In this document: one piece after another, positions 1 through 8,584 of the stretch | Position numbering within the stretch: position 1 is the first letter of the stretch | Layout: each line of letters starts with the position of its first letter | From: S015-6 sp964384945 | Lineage (GTDB): Bacteria; Desulfobacterota; DSWW01 | DNA length: 64,000 nt | Assembly (NCBI GenBank): GCA_964384945.1 | Contig: CAYLMK010000001.1 | Coordinates: 418,264-482,263 of the forward strand | Reading direction: 5' to 3' | Translations under genes and position numbers: made by a program | Notes under the pieces: model-generated | What the model saw: the letters and a program-made list of their open reading frames with translations, nothing else | Told to the model about the DNA's origin: nothing | The model's database searches: none

Positions 1-242
1 TTGAAAACCAGGTTGTGAGGGGTGTGGCAGTCGTTGCACACGGCGACGTGGCGGTGCGAGGATTTCATCCACCCGCCGAAGTGCTCCGCCATGGCGTGGC
101 AGTTGGCGCAAGCCGCCGGATCGTTGGTGAGATAGGAGCCGCCCTCGGCGTAGAGAAAGGTATAGAGGCCCAATCCGGCCGCCGCCCCGAGCGCCACGCT
201 CAAGGTCATGGCAGCCATCACCACGGCACGAGCGCCCTGCAT
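1..242 (-). CDS. nrfH: NrfH-type cytochrome c nitrite reductase small subunit (3' end outside window)
   Basis: The minus strand from 242 encodes 80 residues before the window ends. Residues 5-31 form one hydrophobic membrane anchor. They are followed by the NrfH-type stretch GSYLTNDPAACANCH and then SSHRHVAVCNDCH, giving two CxxCH haem c motifs at 45-49 and 69-73; NrfH carries four, so two should lie beyond the edge. Family role: a NapC/NirT quinol dehydrogenase that passes electrons from menaquinol to the periplasmic pentahaem nitrite reductase NrfA. In the usual nrfHA order nrfA would lie just left of the window (inference). GGGAGG sits just upstream of the ATG. Confidence 0.93.
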   Translation of the reverse strand, partial: MQGARAVVMAAMTLSVALGAAAGLGLYTFLYAEGGSYLTNDPAACANCHAMAEHFGGWMKSSHRHVAVCNDCHTPHNLVF

Positions 243-342
243 CTGCGCCTCCCTGCACATCCGACCGGCCGGCCATACCGCTCGGGCCATCGCGGCAGGC
301 CCGTCTCAGGAGTAGGATGCGAGGTCTGTTCCGGAAGGAAGC

Positions 343-371
343 AGGATAGGCAAGCAGCGTTCTTGTGTCAA
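343..371 (-). promoter_or_regulatory. sigma-70-like promoter for nrfH
   Basis: Read on the minus strand, TTGACA (371-366) and TATCCT (348-343) are separated by 17 bp. Transcription would begin near 336 and run into nrfH with a leader of about 95 nt. No FNR or NarL-like palindrome was recognised. Sequence match only. Confidence 0.6.
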
Positions 372-424
372 GAAAGAGAGCCTTCCCAAGCGCGTGATGC
401 CGCAGGCAAGGGCCCGAGGCGGGT

Positions 425-1249
425 TCACGGGCATTTGGGGGCGCCGGCATAGGCGAACTTGATCCCGTCGAACAGGATGGCGCCTTCGTCCTTGGAGATC
501 ACCTGGAAGGGAATCCTCCTGGTCCGTCCATCCGGGTACGTCACAAGGATCACCCCCTGGGTCTTGTCTCCCTGGACGGTCCATCGCGCCGCGCCGCTCT
601 GGCTGTTGACGCCGCCCCAGACCGGATCCCCCGCACTGCCCGAGGCGCTGAACTCGTAGGTATCCAGGTAGCGGCCGTCCGGGCACAACGTCACCGTGCG
701 CTCGGTGCCGGCGCTGCCGTAGATCGTGGAGCCGCTCGAATAGGAGTAGTAACTCCCGGAGAAGTAGCTCATGAGGGCGCTCGCGCCCTCGGACGCGGCC
801 GGGGGAGAAGGCGCAACCGGAGGCGGGGAGGCCGGCGGTTTCGGGGCCGTGCCCGCGGCCGCGGGCGGGGAAACTTCCGGGATCTTCGTCTGCCCGCCCT
901 CCGACGAACGTACAAACTCGAGAGAACGGGAGGCAACCTCGCCGTTGCTGTCGGCCTCGATCAGCGTGAACACCAGAACGGCTCCCTCGAATTCCGCCTC
1001 AAAAAGGGATTGCCCGGAGCCTCCGGTGATCATCCCGGATGCGATCCCCTCCTCGACAGTGCCTTCCAGGCCGCGGCGCGTCCCATCGGCGCCCGACAGG
1101 GTCCCGGTGATCCTGCCCGAGGCGTCCTCGTTGAGCACGAGGGTCAAGCCTTCGGACTTCATGACATAGGTTCCACGGTAACCCTCGCCGAAGGCGGTGC
1201 CGACGGCCAGCCATCCGACCAGCAGGACAAGAACGAATACCTTGCGCAT
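425..1249 (-). CDS. secreted protein of unknown function
   Basis: 274 residues. The N-terminus MRKVFVLVLLVGWLAVGTAFG is a clear Sec signal peptide, so the product is exported. Residues of about 25-110 form a beta-rich module (YRGTYVMKSEGLTLVLNEDASG...) resembling domains that describe 'expression of a simple lipocalin/beta-sandwich' type. A Pro/Ala-rich linker follows, then a second Ser/Tyr/Gly-rich beta module with one Cys near the C-terminus. I do not recognise the family. The start at 1249 is chosen because GGAGGG lies directly upstream and the signal peptide begins there; longer reading frames upstream overlap the divergent crotonase gene. It is transcribed toward nrfH but ends before the nrfH promoter. 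Confidence 0.75.
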   Translation of the reverse strand: MRKVFVLVLLVGWLAVGTAFGEGYRGTYVMKSEGLTLVLNEDASGRITGTLSGADGTRRGLEGTVEEGIASGMITGGSGQSLFEAEFEGAVLVFTLIEADSNGEVASRSLEFVRSSEGGQTKIPEVSPPAAAGTAPKPPASPPPVAPSPPAASEGASALMSYFSGSYYSYSSGSTIYGSAGTERTVTLCPDGRYLDTYEFSASGSAGDPVWGGVNSQSGAARWTVQGDKTQGVILVTYPDGRTRRIPFQVISKDEGAILFDGIKFAYAGAPKCP

Positions 1250-1351
1250 GTAGGAACCCTCCCTTCCCTTTGCTTGGCCGTCAGGAGAGTAGCAGGCAAC
1301 GGCAGGAGGATACAAGCAGAAACCCACGGATGCCCGCGAGCTCTCCAAGGA

Positions 1352-1381
1352 TTGACCCGCCCGGCCTGCCTTCCATATAGT
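1352..1381 (+). promoter_or_regulatory. sigma-70-like promoter for the crotonase pair
   Basis: TTGACC (1352-1357) and TATAGT (1376-1381) with an 18-bp spacer, about 43 bp before the first crotonase start. It would drive both crotonase genes, which are 16 bp apart. Confidence 0.55.
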
Positions 1382-1423
1382 GAGCACGCCTCGCAACCGA
1401 ACCGCGGAGGATCGGAATCCACC

Positions 1424-2215
1424 ATGAAGACATCCCCGGATGAGCCCGTACGCCTCGACAGAAAAGGCTTCGTTGCCGCCGTCACCTTGAACAGGCCTCC
1501 CCACAATCCCCTGGGCATGGCCGTGATCGACCGGCTGGAGGAACTCTTCACCGAACTCGCCTCGGACGAATCCGTGCGGGCCGTCGTGCTCACGGGCGCG
1601 GGAGACCGCAGCTTCTCGGTAGGGGCGGACATCAAGGAGTTCGGGACCGGTATTGAGAGGATAGGCTTGAAGGGCTTCATCGACCAGAGGCTCCGCGTTG
1701 CGGACCGGATCGAGAAGCTGCCCAAACCCGTTGTCTGCGCGATCCGCGGCGCGTGCGTCGGCGGCGGCCTGGAGTTCGCCCTGGCGTGCCATTTCCGAAT
1801 AGCGGCCGAGGGAGCACGAATCGGGCTCCCGGAGATCGAGCTGGGGATCGTGCCGGCCTGGGGCGGCACGCAGCGGCTCACGCGCACGGTGGGCCGCGCT
1901 CACGCCCTGGACCTGATGCTCCGGGCCAGGCTGATCGGAGCGGAAGAGGCCTATCGCATCGGCCTGGTGAACGAGGTCTGCCGGCCCGCCGATCTGCTCG
2001 ACCGCGCCCACGCCCTGGCGGGCGAGCTGGCCGAGAAGCCTCCCATCGCGGTGGCCGGCATCCTGAAGGCCGTGATCGAGGGAGGGGCGCTTCCCCTCGA
2101 AGACGGACTCGCCCTGGAATTCGCCGCCGTGGAGAGGACGAGCGGCACCGAAGATGCCGGCGAGGGGATCTCGGCATTCTTCGAGAAGCGCAAGCCGGTC
2201 TTTCGCGGCAGGTAG
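1424..2215 (+). CDS. enoyl-CoA hydratase/isomerase (crotonase family)
   Basis: 263 residues, standard crotonase length. Oxyanion-hole motifs are present: SVGADIKEF (66-73) and RGACVGGGLEFAL (108-120). LPEIELGIVPAWGGTQ (135-150) carries the two acidic positions used by hydratases, so a real 2-enoyl-CoA hydratase activity is plausible. It would act in the cytoplasm in beta-oxidation of a fatty or aromatic acyl-CoA. The start has GGAGG upstream. A second, more divergent crotonase follows 16 bp downstream, so the two are probably co-transcribed. The exact substrate cannot be told from sequence. Confidence 0.92.
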   Translation: MKTSPDEPVRLDRKGFVAAVTLNRPPHNPLGMAVIDRLEELFTELASDESVRAVVLTGAGDRSFSVGADIKEFGTGIERIGLKGFIDQRLRVADRIEKLPKPVVCAIRGACVGGGLEFALACHFRIAAEGARIGLPEIELGIVPAWGGTQRLTRTVGRAHALDLMLRARLIGAEEAYRIGLVNEVCRPADLLDRAHALAGELAEKPPIAVAGILKAVIEGGALPLEDGLALEFAAVERTSGTEDAGEGISAFFEKRKPVFRGR

Positions 2216-2231
2216 AGAAAGGAGAACCGGG

Positions 2232-3143
2232 ATGGAGACACTGAAGACCATGACCTACGAGGCGGACGGGAGGATCGCCAGGATCACGCTCAACCGCCCC
2301 GAACGGGGCAACGGGATCACCATGGACCTGCCGCGAGAGCTCGCCCGCTGCGTGGAACGGGCCGATCTGGACCCTTCGGTCCACGTGATCGCCCTGGCAG
2401 GCAAAGGCAAGGGGTTCTGCGGGGGCTACGACCTCGTGGACAGCGCCGAGGGCATGGGAAGATTCGGAAACGCAGGTTCGATCAAGGGCTCTGCCCTGGA
2501 TCCCATGGTCATCGCGCAGAACCACAACCCGGCGGACGTGTGGGACCCGATGGTCGACTACCAGATGATGTCCCGCAACGTGCGCGGGTTCATGAGCCTG
2601 TTCCACGCGAACAAGCCCGTGGTCTGCAAGGTGCACGGCTTCTGCGTGGCGGGCGGCACGGACATGGCCCTGTGCAGCGATCTTCTGGTCATCGCGGAGG
2701 ACGCGAAGATCGGCTATCCGCCCGCGCGCGTCTGGGGATCCCCGACCACGTCTGTCTGGGCATTCCGCATCGGGATCGAAAAGGCCAAGCGGCTTCTCTT
2801 CACCGGGGACTGTCTGAACGGCAGGGAGGCGGTCGAATGGGGGCTCGCCACCGAGTGCGCACCGGCCGACCGTCTCGATGAACGGTTCGAGATCCTGCTC
2901 GGCAGGATCGCCCGTCTGCCGGTGAACCAGCTCATCATGATGAAGCTCCTCATCAACCAGACCGTGCTCGCCGCGGGCTTGCAGCCCACGCAGATCCTGG
3001 GAACGATCCTGGACGGCATCGGCCGCCACACGAGGGAGGGCTACGCCTTTCAACGGCGCGCCGCCGAGGCCGGCTTCAGGCAGGCCGTGCGCGAGCGGGA
3101 CGAACCCTTCGGCGACTTCGGCGCGAGCACGTTCAAGGGGTGA
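2232..3143 (+). CDS. crotonase-family enoyl-CoA hydratase with long insertion
   Basis: 303 residues, about 40 longer than its neighbour. Crotonase features: GKGKGFCGGYDLVD (57-70) for the first oxyanion loop and KVHGFCVAGGTDMALCSDLLV (133-153) for the second. Between them lies an extra stretch (about 71-115, GRFGNAGSIKGSALDPMV...) that lengthens the active-site lid. The acidic pair of classical hydratases is not obvious: the expected position reads GYPPARVWGSPTT. The protein may therefore catalyse another crotonase reaction. It shares the operon with the preceding hydratase. GGAGAACCGGG lies upstream of the ATG. Confidence 0.87.
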   Translation: METLKTMTYEADGRIARITLNRPERGNGITMDLPRELARCVERADLDPSVHVIALAGKGKGFCGGYDLVDSAEGMGRFGNAGSIKGSALDPMVIAQNHNPADVWDPMVDYQMMSRNVRGFMSLFHANKPVVCKVHGFCVAGGTDMALCSDLLVIAEDAKIGYPPARVWGSPTTSVWAFRIGIEKAKRLLFTGDCLNGREAVEWGLATECAPADRLDERFEILLGRIARLPVNQLIMMKLLINQTVLAAGLQPTQILGTILDGIGRHTREGYAFQRRAAEAGFRQAVRERDEPFGDFGASTFKG

Positions 3144-3221
3144 TTCCGTCTGCGGGAAAGACCGTTCGCACCCTGCGGGCAGGAGCCGCGGTCAGGCCCG
3201 GGAGAGGAGGCCCGTCTCTTT

Positions 3222-4871
3222 CTATTGGACCCGCCAGATCGTATAGTTGCCGAAGACCGCCACCGGCCGATAGCGAGTCCGGATCCACCGATCCAGGTAG
3301 CGGACGCCGCTGCTGACGCTGCTGTCGTTCGGCTCCGATGGTGCCGGCCACTCGGCCAGCACGATCCATTTCACGCCCCGCCGTTCGATGTCCCGAGCGA
3401 TGGTCTGTTGCACCTCCAGCGTAGTGGCGACCCCGGGGTGCAGTTCGTGATAGGCCGTCGGGCAGGGTCGGCCGGCCAGGAAGTAGAACGCCGCATCGTT
3501 GAAGAGGATGAGATCGTGACGGTGGTTCCCCACGAAGATCGGCTCATCGGGTGCCGTCACGTTGCGTACAAGCTCGATCGCCTGTGCCTGGTAGGAGCTG
3601 AGAACGGCGCAACCGGCCCGCTCCACCTCGGAATGGCACGAAAAAGGGGACGCATACCGCACAGTATCCGACAGAGCCTGAGCGGCGGGACGAAGGTGCG
3701 CTCCCAGGAATGACGCCGCCAGCGCCGTGAGGGCCGCAGCCGCCGCGCCGACCGTCACCGGACGGCGCCTCCGGTCCTCCCACGGCACGCGGCCGACCAG
3801 GAAGGCGAACGCCAGAGAGGCCCAGATCGAGGCAGGCAGCACATGGATCCAGTCATACCGGCTGAGCGCCTGCGCAAAGACCAACCCACCGAATGCGATC
3901 ACCAAGGCTCCGCCGGTGCGATTCCGCGCTGCAGGCTCGTCCTCCGCCCTGCGTTTGAAGAGCGAAACGCCGATGCTCAGTGCCGAAATGACGAAGATCG
4001 CAGGCGGAAGGTAGAACTGCGCCCAGCGGACGTACTCGGACGGACTTTGAAAGAACAGCTTGAAATCGGGCACGAGCCGGGGATAGGGCAGATGCCGCAC
4101 CCTGCGGAAGGTGGTCAGGGGAAAGACCACCAATAGCTCCCAGATCCGCTTCGCCCCGGCGCCAAGAAGCAGATACAGATAGAAAGGCACGGCAACCGCG
4201 GCCGCGCAACCCAGGAAGACGCCCGCCGCCCGCAACAGTGCCCGGGGCCTGGCCGACGGCGAAGGCGGGCTCGACAGGACAGAGAAAACCCAGGCGAGAA
4301 CGATCGCCACACCCGCATAGAGGCCCACGTCGACCCTGAAAAGGGCCGCCGCGCCCGTCAGCGCGCCGCTTGCGGCCAGCCAGCGCTGCCGGCCCGTCCC
4401 TGCGTATCGCATCCAGGAGAGCAGCGCAAAGGACGCCAGCGCCAGCGCAGGAAAGACCGCGTAAGAGTAGAACAGCCCCGTGCCGAGCCACAGCGTGATC
4501 AGGGCGGCGGCCGCGACGGCGGCCGGAACCGGGGCAATGCGCCGACCCATCAGAAAGACACCCACCACCAGCGCAAAACGCACCAGGATGTCGTACAAAC
4601 GCGCCGCTCCCAGGGTCGTACCGAACAGGCGGAAAACGCCGGCCAGGGCATAGGATTGGCCGGCGGGATAGACCGTCCAGAAGTCTCGGTACGGGATCTC
4701 GCCCTTCAGAACCCGTTCGCCGCCCACCAGGGCAAAGCCCTCGTCGTACACATGCACAAAGGTGCGAAACGAGACAAAGAGGAAAAGCAGCGCGAGGGCG
4801 GAACAGACCAGCAGACAGGCTTTCCTCAGCCCCTTGCTGGACACAAACGGGGCGGTTTGAGCCGTCGCCAT
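3222..4871 (-). CDS. polytopic membrane protein, GT-C glycosyltransferase-like
   Basis: 549 residues with about ten hydrophobic helices. The first cytoplasm-membrane segment is at 18-37, and an acidic luminal-loop pattern VHVYDEGFALVGGERVLKGEIPYRDF follows it. This 'DEG...GE.PYRDF' arrangement is typical of GT-C-fold (ArnT/PMT-like) integral membrane glycosyltransferases, which use polyprenyl-phosphate sugars. The C-terminal 120 residues form a soluble domain, as in that superfamily. Substrate unknown. It is convergent with the crotonase pair. The start has only a weak ribosome site. Confidence 0.72.
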   Translation of the reverse strand: MATAQTAPFVSSKGLRKACLLVCSALALLFLFVSFRTFVHVYDEGFALVGGERVLKGEIPYRDFWTVYPAGQSYALAGVFRLFGTTLGAARLYDILVRFALVVGVFLMGRRIAPVPAAVAAAALITLWLGTGLFYSYAVFPALALASFALLSWMRYAGTGRQRWLAASGALTGAAALFRVDVGLYAGVAIVLAWVFSVLSSPPSPSARPRALLRAAGVFLGCAAAVAVPFYLYLLLGAGAKRIWELLVVFPLTTFRRVRHLPYPRLVPDFKLFFQSPSEYVRWAQFYLPPAIFVISALSIGVSLFKRRAEDEPAARNRTGGALVIAFGGLVFAQALSRYDWIHVLPASIWASLAFAFLVGRVPWEDRRRRPVTVGAAAAALTALAASFLGAHLRPAAQALSDTVRYASPFSCHSEVERAGCAVLSSYQAQAIELVRNVTAPDEPIFVGNHRHDLILFNDAAFYFLAGRPCPTAYHELHPGVATTLEVQQTIARDIERRGVKWIVLAEWPAPSEPNDSSVSSGVRYLDRWIRTRYRPVAVFGNYTIWRVQ

Positions 4872-4960
4872 AGGACACCTGTCAGGGTCAGGCTTTCACG
4901 TTACACTCCACCATCTCGACACTTCCGGTTAAGGGAACAAGGATCCGGCGGCCCGCCTTT

Positions 4961-6634
4961 TCAACTCTTCCTGCGCAGGGCCTTCTTGTCCACCTTTCCC
5001 ACCGATGTGAGCGGGATCGCATCGACGAACTCGTAGATCTTCGGTACTTTGTAGGGCGCGAGGTTCTCTTTCGCATACGCCCTGAGCTCGGCCTCGACTT
5101 CGGCGTCGGGTCTGTCCCGGTACGCTTCGCTCTTCTGAACCACGAGCTTCACGATCTCGCTGTCCGGCCGCTGCGGGTTGGGCAGCCCGATGAGGGCGCA
5201 CATGCCGATGGCCGGGTGCTTGAACAGCTTGTCCTCCACTTCGGAGGAGAAGACCTTGTACCCGCCCACGATGAGCATGTCCTTGGCCCGGTCCACCACG
5301 TAGACGTACCCGTCCTCGTCCATCCGGCCCACGTCCCCCGTGTGCATCCAGACGGCGCCGTCGTGCTCCCGCAGCGCGTTGCGCGTCTCCTCGGGCTTGT
5401 TGAGATAGCCCTTCATGACCTGCGGGCCGCTGCAGATGAGCTCCCCTTCCCCACCCAAAGGCACCTGGGTCTCTCCATCGGCCAGGTCCACGATCCGGAG
5501 CCGGGTATTGGGCAGCGGCAAGCCGACGGAGCCGATCTTCTTCTTTCCCCTGACCGGGTTGACGGTGACGAGCGGGCTCGTTTCGGTCATGCCCCAGACC
5601 TCGACCATCTTCCCACGGCCCACCACCGCCTCCAGATCCCTGACCGCCTCGGCCGGGAACGGGGCGGCCCCGGATCCGCAGTACTTCACCCGGGAGAAAT
5701 CCTGCCTCCGGAATGCCTCCTCGGCAAGGAGCATCATGTAAAGGGACGGCACATTGAGAAGCAGGGTCGGCCTGTACTTCTCGTATTCGCCGATGATGTG
5801 ATCGACCTTCCTGGGGTCCGGAATGAGGATCTGCGTCACCCCCCACGAAAGTGCGCAGGTCCCCAGAAACAGCCCGGCCTGGTGGAAAAAGGGAAACCCG
5901 CAGAGGAAGATCTCGTTGCCCTTTTCGAACTTCGACCAGTGCTCGAATTGGCACATGTTGGCGACCAGGTTCCGGTGGGTCAGGACTGCGCCCTTGGGCG
6001 GGCCCGTCGTCCCGCCCGTGTACTGGATGTAACAGGCCTCGTCGCCGGTGAACCCGACCCGAGGCGGTTCATCGGGACGGCTCGAGAAGAATCCCATGAA
6101 GGAAGCCACTTCCTTGCCGGCGAGCGGCCTGCCGACGGGGTAATCGGCAACGCTCGGCAGGCAGTCGAAGACGCCTGCGACCAGGACCTGCTTCACCTCC
6201 GGGGTCTGATCCGCGACCCCTGCGTACTTGGCCTCGAACAGGAGATCCAGGGTGACGAGGGCCTTGGCCCCGCAATCTTTCAACTGGTAGACCATCTCCC
6301 CGGGCGTCAGCAGCGGGGAGAGCCCCGAGATCGCGCATCCGGCACGCAGCGAACCGACCAGGGCGATCAGATACTGGGGGATGTTCGGCAGGTTGATGGC
6401 CACCAGGTCCCCCTTCCCCAGACCTCGTTCGCTCAAGGCCCGGGCAAACCGGCCCGAATGCTCCAGGAGTTCGCCGAAGGTCGTCGTAGCGCCCAGATAA
6501 TGGAAGGCGGCTCGATGGGCGTATTCTTCGAATGCTCGAACAATCATCTCCGGGAGGGAGATGTCCGGGATTTCGATCTCGGCGCTTACATCCGGATCGT
6601 AGGACTTGAGCCACGGCTTGCTGTCGTAAAGCAT
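4961..6634 (-). CDS. long-chain/medium-chain fatty-acid--CoA ligase (AMP-forming)
   Basis: 557 residues, an ANL-superfamily enzyme that activates a carboxylic acid to its CoA thioester through an acyl-adenylate. The P-loop-like A3 signature YTGGTTGPPKG is at about 205-215, WGMTETSP marks motif A5, and MHTGDVGRMDEDGY marks A7. The C-terminal hinge and catalytic lysine region reads GGYKVFSSEVE and SVGKVDKKAL. GAGGAGG stands 5 nt before the ATG, which fixes this start over the longer upstream reading frame. It is divergent from the methyltransferase gene with its own promoter. Substrate is not assignable; crotonases and another ligase in the window point to acyl-CoA catabolism. Confidence 0.93.
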   Translation of the reverse strand: MLYDSKPWLKSYDPDVSAEIEIPDISLPEMIVRAFEEYAHRAAFHYLGATTTFGELLEHSGRFARALSERGLGKGDLVAINLPNIPQYLIALVGSLRAGCAISGLSPLLTPGEMVYQLKDCGAKALVTLDLLFEAKYAGVADQTPEVKQVLVAGVFDCLPSVADYPVGRPLAGKEVASFMGFFSSRPDEPPRVGFTGDEACYIQYTGGTTGPPKGAVLTHRNLVANMCQFEHWSKFEKGNEIFLCGFPFFHQAGLFLGTCALSWGVTQILIPDPRKVDHIIGEYEKYRPTLLLNVPSLYMMLLAEEAFRRQDFSRVKYCGSGAAPFPAEAVRDLEAVVGRGKMVEVWGMTETSPLVTVNPVRGKKKIGSVGLPLPNTRLRIVDLADGETQVPLGGEGELICSGPQVMKGYLNKPEETRNALREHDGAVWMHTGDVGRMDEDGYVYVVDRAKDMLIVGGYKVFSSEVEDKLFKHPAIGMCALIGLPNPQRPDSEIVKLVVQKSEAYRDRPDAEVEAELRAYAKENLAPYKVPKIYEFVDAIPLTSVGKVDKKALRRKS

Positions 6635-6684
6635 GCTTGCCTCCTCGGTACGGGAAGGGCGTCCATCCCTTTCTTGATGGCGGA

Positions 6685-6714
6685 AATGTAGTCGGCTCAA
6701 CCGTCGGGTGTCAA
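6685..6714 (-). promoter_or_regulatory. sigma-70-like promoter for the acyl-CoA ligase
   Basis: On the minus strand TTGACA (6714-6709) and TACATT (6690-6685) are 18 bp apart, about 50 bp before the ligase ATG. Confidence 0.55.
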
Positions 6715-6729
6715 GCCGGCCGGCCTTCC

Positions 6730-6759
6730 TTTACAAGGCTCGCGGAGGGCTGCTATATT
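6730..6759 (+). promoter_or_regulatory. promoter giving a nearly leaderless methyltransferase mRNA
   Basis: TTTACA (6730-6735) and an extended -10 TGC-TATATT (6754-6759), spacer 18 bp. The predicted transcript start is near 6766, only a few bases before the ATG at 6770, and no Shine-Dalgarno sequence precedes that ATG. Confidence 0.5.
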
Positions 6760-6769
6760 CCCGGCGCTT

Positions 6770-7942
6770 ATGTGGGACGAAGCCAAACCGATCGTCGTTC
6801 CCTGTGCCCGGGCGATCACACCCTACCTGCAGGGGGAGGTGGAAGCCCTGGGCTTCCCCGTGGTCTCCGTGTCGGAGTCCCTCGTAGAGACGGCGGGCAC
6901 GCTCACCGACACCTTCCTTCTCAACCTCTCGCTCCGAACGGGCCAGCGTGTTCTGTTCCTCCTGCGGGAATTCACCGCGCGCGAAGGCGATGAGCTGTAC
7001 CGGGCAGTCACACGTCTCCCCTGGGAGGAGATGTTGCCCAAAGGGGGGTATGTCTCGGTGACTTCCTCGGTCGACAACCCCACCATCCGCGACTCCCGTT
7101 ACGCCAATCTGCGGTTCAAGGATGCCGTGGTGGACCGGATCCGGCGGAAGACCGGAACGCGCCCGGACTCCGGGCCCCTGCGTACGCACACGGTTCTCCA
7201 CCTGTATTGGAAGGAGGACCTCTGCCGGGTCTACCTGGACACCTCGGGGGAACCGCTCTCCAAACGCGGGTACCGGAAGATCCCGCTCCGGGCGCCGATG
7301 CAGGAGACCCTGGCCGCGGCCGTTGTCATCGCCGCCGGTTGGGACGGGAAGGGCGCGTTCGTGAACCCCATGTGCGGCAGCGGAACCCTGGCCGTGGAGG
7401 CCGCCCTTCTGGCCCTCGGCCGGGCCCCGGGTCTCCTGAGGAACAACTACGGCTTCATGCATCTGGCCGGATTCGACAGGGGCCTCTACCGGACAATCCG
7501 CAAAAGGGTGCGCGCAGCCTCGCGCAGGTCTTTTCCCGGCCGGATCATCGCCTCGGACCGGGACCCGGACGCGGTCGAGGCGGCCCGAAAGAACGCCGCC
7601 ACGGCCGGGCTCAAGGACATGATCGAATTCCATGTCTGCGACTTCGCGGAGACGCCCGTGCCGCAGGGGGAGGGCTTGGTGGTGATCAACCCGGAATACG
7701 GCGAGAGGATGGGAGAGGTGAAGAGGCTCGGGCCGGTCTACAGCCGGATCGGCGACTTCTTCAAGAACCGTTGCCAGGGGTACCGGGGCTACGTCTTCAC
7801 CGGCAACCTCTCCCTGGCAAAGAAGGTGGGCCTCAAGGCCCGGAGGCGAATCCGCTTCTTCAACAGCCGGATCGAGTGCAGGCTTCTGGAGTACGAACTC
7901 TACCCGGGAAGCCGCAGAGATAGGGGTCATGGGCTGGAATAA
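6770..7942 (+). CDS. THUMP-domain class I RNA methyltransferase (RlmL/YpsC-like)
   Basis: 390 residues. The N-terminal ~160 residues match the THUMP-type RNA-binding region of the RlmL N-terminal half (VPCARAITPYLQGEVEALGF...). A SAM-dependent methyltransferase domain follows, with FVNPMCGSGTLAVEAAL (motif I, about 199-215) and IIASDRDPDAVEAARKNA. The catalytic motif IV reads INPEYGER where the family normally has NPPYGER, an E replacing the second P. Likely role: N2-methylation of a guanine in 23S rRNA. There is no second methyltransferase half, so it resembles the single-domain Gram-positive and delta-type version. Probably translated from a leaderless mRNA. Confidence 0.88.
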   Translation: MWDEAKPIVVPCARAITPYLQGEVEALGFPVVSVSESLVETAGTLTDTFLLNLSLRTGQRVLFLLREFTAREGDELYRAVTRLPWEEMLPKGGYVSVTSSVDNPTIRDSRYANLRFKDAVVDRIRRKTGTRPDSGPLRTHTVLHLYWKEDLCRVYLDTSGEPLSKRGYRKIPLRAPMQETLAAAVVIAAGWDGKGAFVNPMCGSGTLAVEAALLALGRAPGLLRNNYGFMHLAGFDRGLYRTIRKRVRAASRRSFPGRIIASDRDPDAVEAARKNAATAGLKDMIEFHVCDFAETPVPQGEGLVVINPEYGERMGEVKRLGPVYSRIGDFFKNRCQGYRGYVFTGNLSLAKKVGLKARRRIRFFNSRIECRLLEYELYPGSRRDRGHGLE

Positions 7943-8151
7943 AGACCGGACAGAGGGAAACGACACACATGCAGGAGAGACCGCCACGGCGAGGATCTGT
8001 CAGGACCGGGATGCCGACCTTCCGGAGGAAGTCATGTCCGATCTCCCTGCGTATCCGCGCTTCGAAGTCGGGCCAGGATCCCTTCCAATCGTCTTGCGCT
8101 TCGCAGCACCTCGCCATACCGTTCATTTTGTAAGAATCGAGCAGGACCCCG

Positions 8152-8409
8152 TCAGCCCCCCTTGGTCTCATCGAGGATCTCCAGAACGCAACGTCTCCTT
8201 GCCTTCATCGCCGCATTGTTGAGAATGGTGCGGATCGCGATCGCGGTTCTGCCCTGCTTCCCGATGACCTTCCCCATGTCCTCTTTGGCGACCGTGAGTT
8301 CGAGGATGGAAGTATTCTCCCCTTGCTTTTCACTCACCCTCACCTGTTCGGGATGGTCGACCAGCGTCTTCGCCATGTACTCGACCAGCTCTCTCATGCT
8401 CTCCGGCAT
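8152..8409 (-). CDS. khpA: KH-domain RNA-binding protein KhpA
   Basis: 85 residues making one KH domain. The GKQG signature is present in MGKVIGKQGRTAIAIRTIL (about 47-65), the RNA-contacting loop of type II KH folds. KhpA works with KhpB or alone as a small RNA chaperone. In many bacteria khpA sits between rpsP and rimM; here it stands apart from them. The start at 8409 has GGAGGG 7 nt upstream. A longer frame running to 8472 lacks such a site. Confidence 0.87.
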   Translation of the reverse strand: MPESMRELVEYMAKTLVDHPEQVRVSEKQGENTSILELTVAKEDMGKVIGKQGRTAIAIRTILNNAAMKARRRCVLEILDETKGG

Positions 8410-8584
8410 CGCCGATCCCTCCATGCTCTCCACGGTCTCTTTTCCGGCTGGACAGGTAGGGAGAACGTTCACATCCGATGTTCGGGCGGTCTGTTACAAG
8501 CCGCCCCATGCTTTCAGAACCGATGGAGATGCACATCATCCCGGTCGGGCGCTTGTTTTCTCCACGGGTTCTGTTTCGCAGACA

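Noticed and set aside
425..2251. 608-codon minus-strand frame
   Set aside because: Only the part from 1249 down is a real gene (signal peptide and ribosome site); the upstream part overlaps the crotonase on the other strand.
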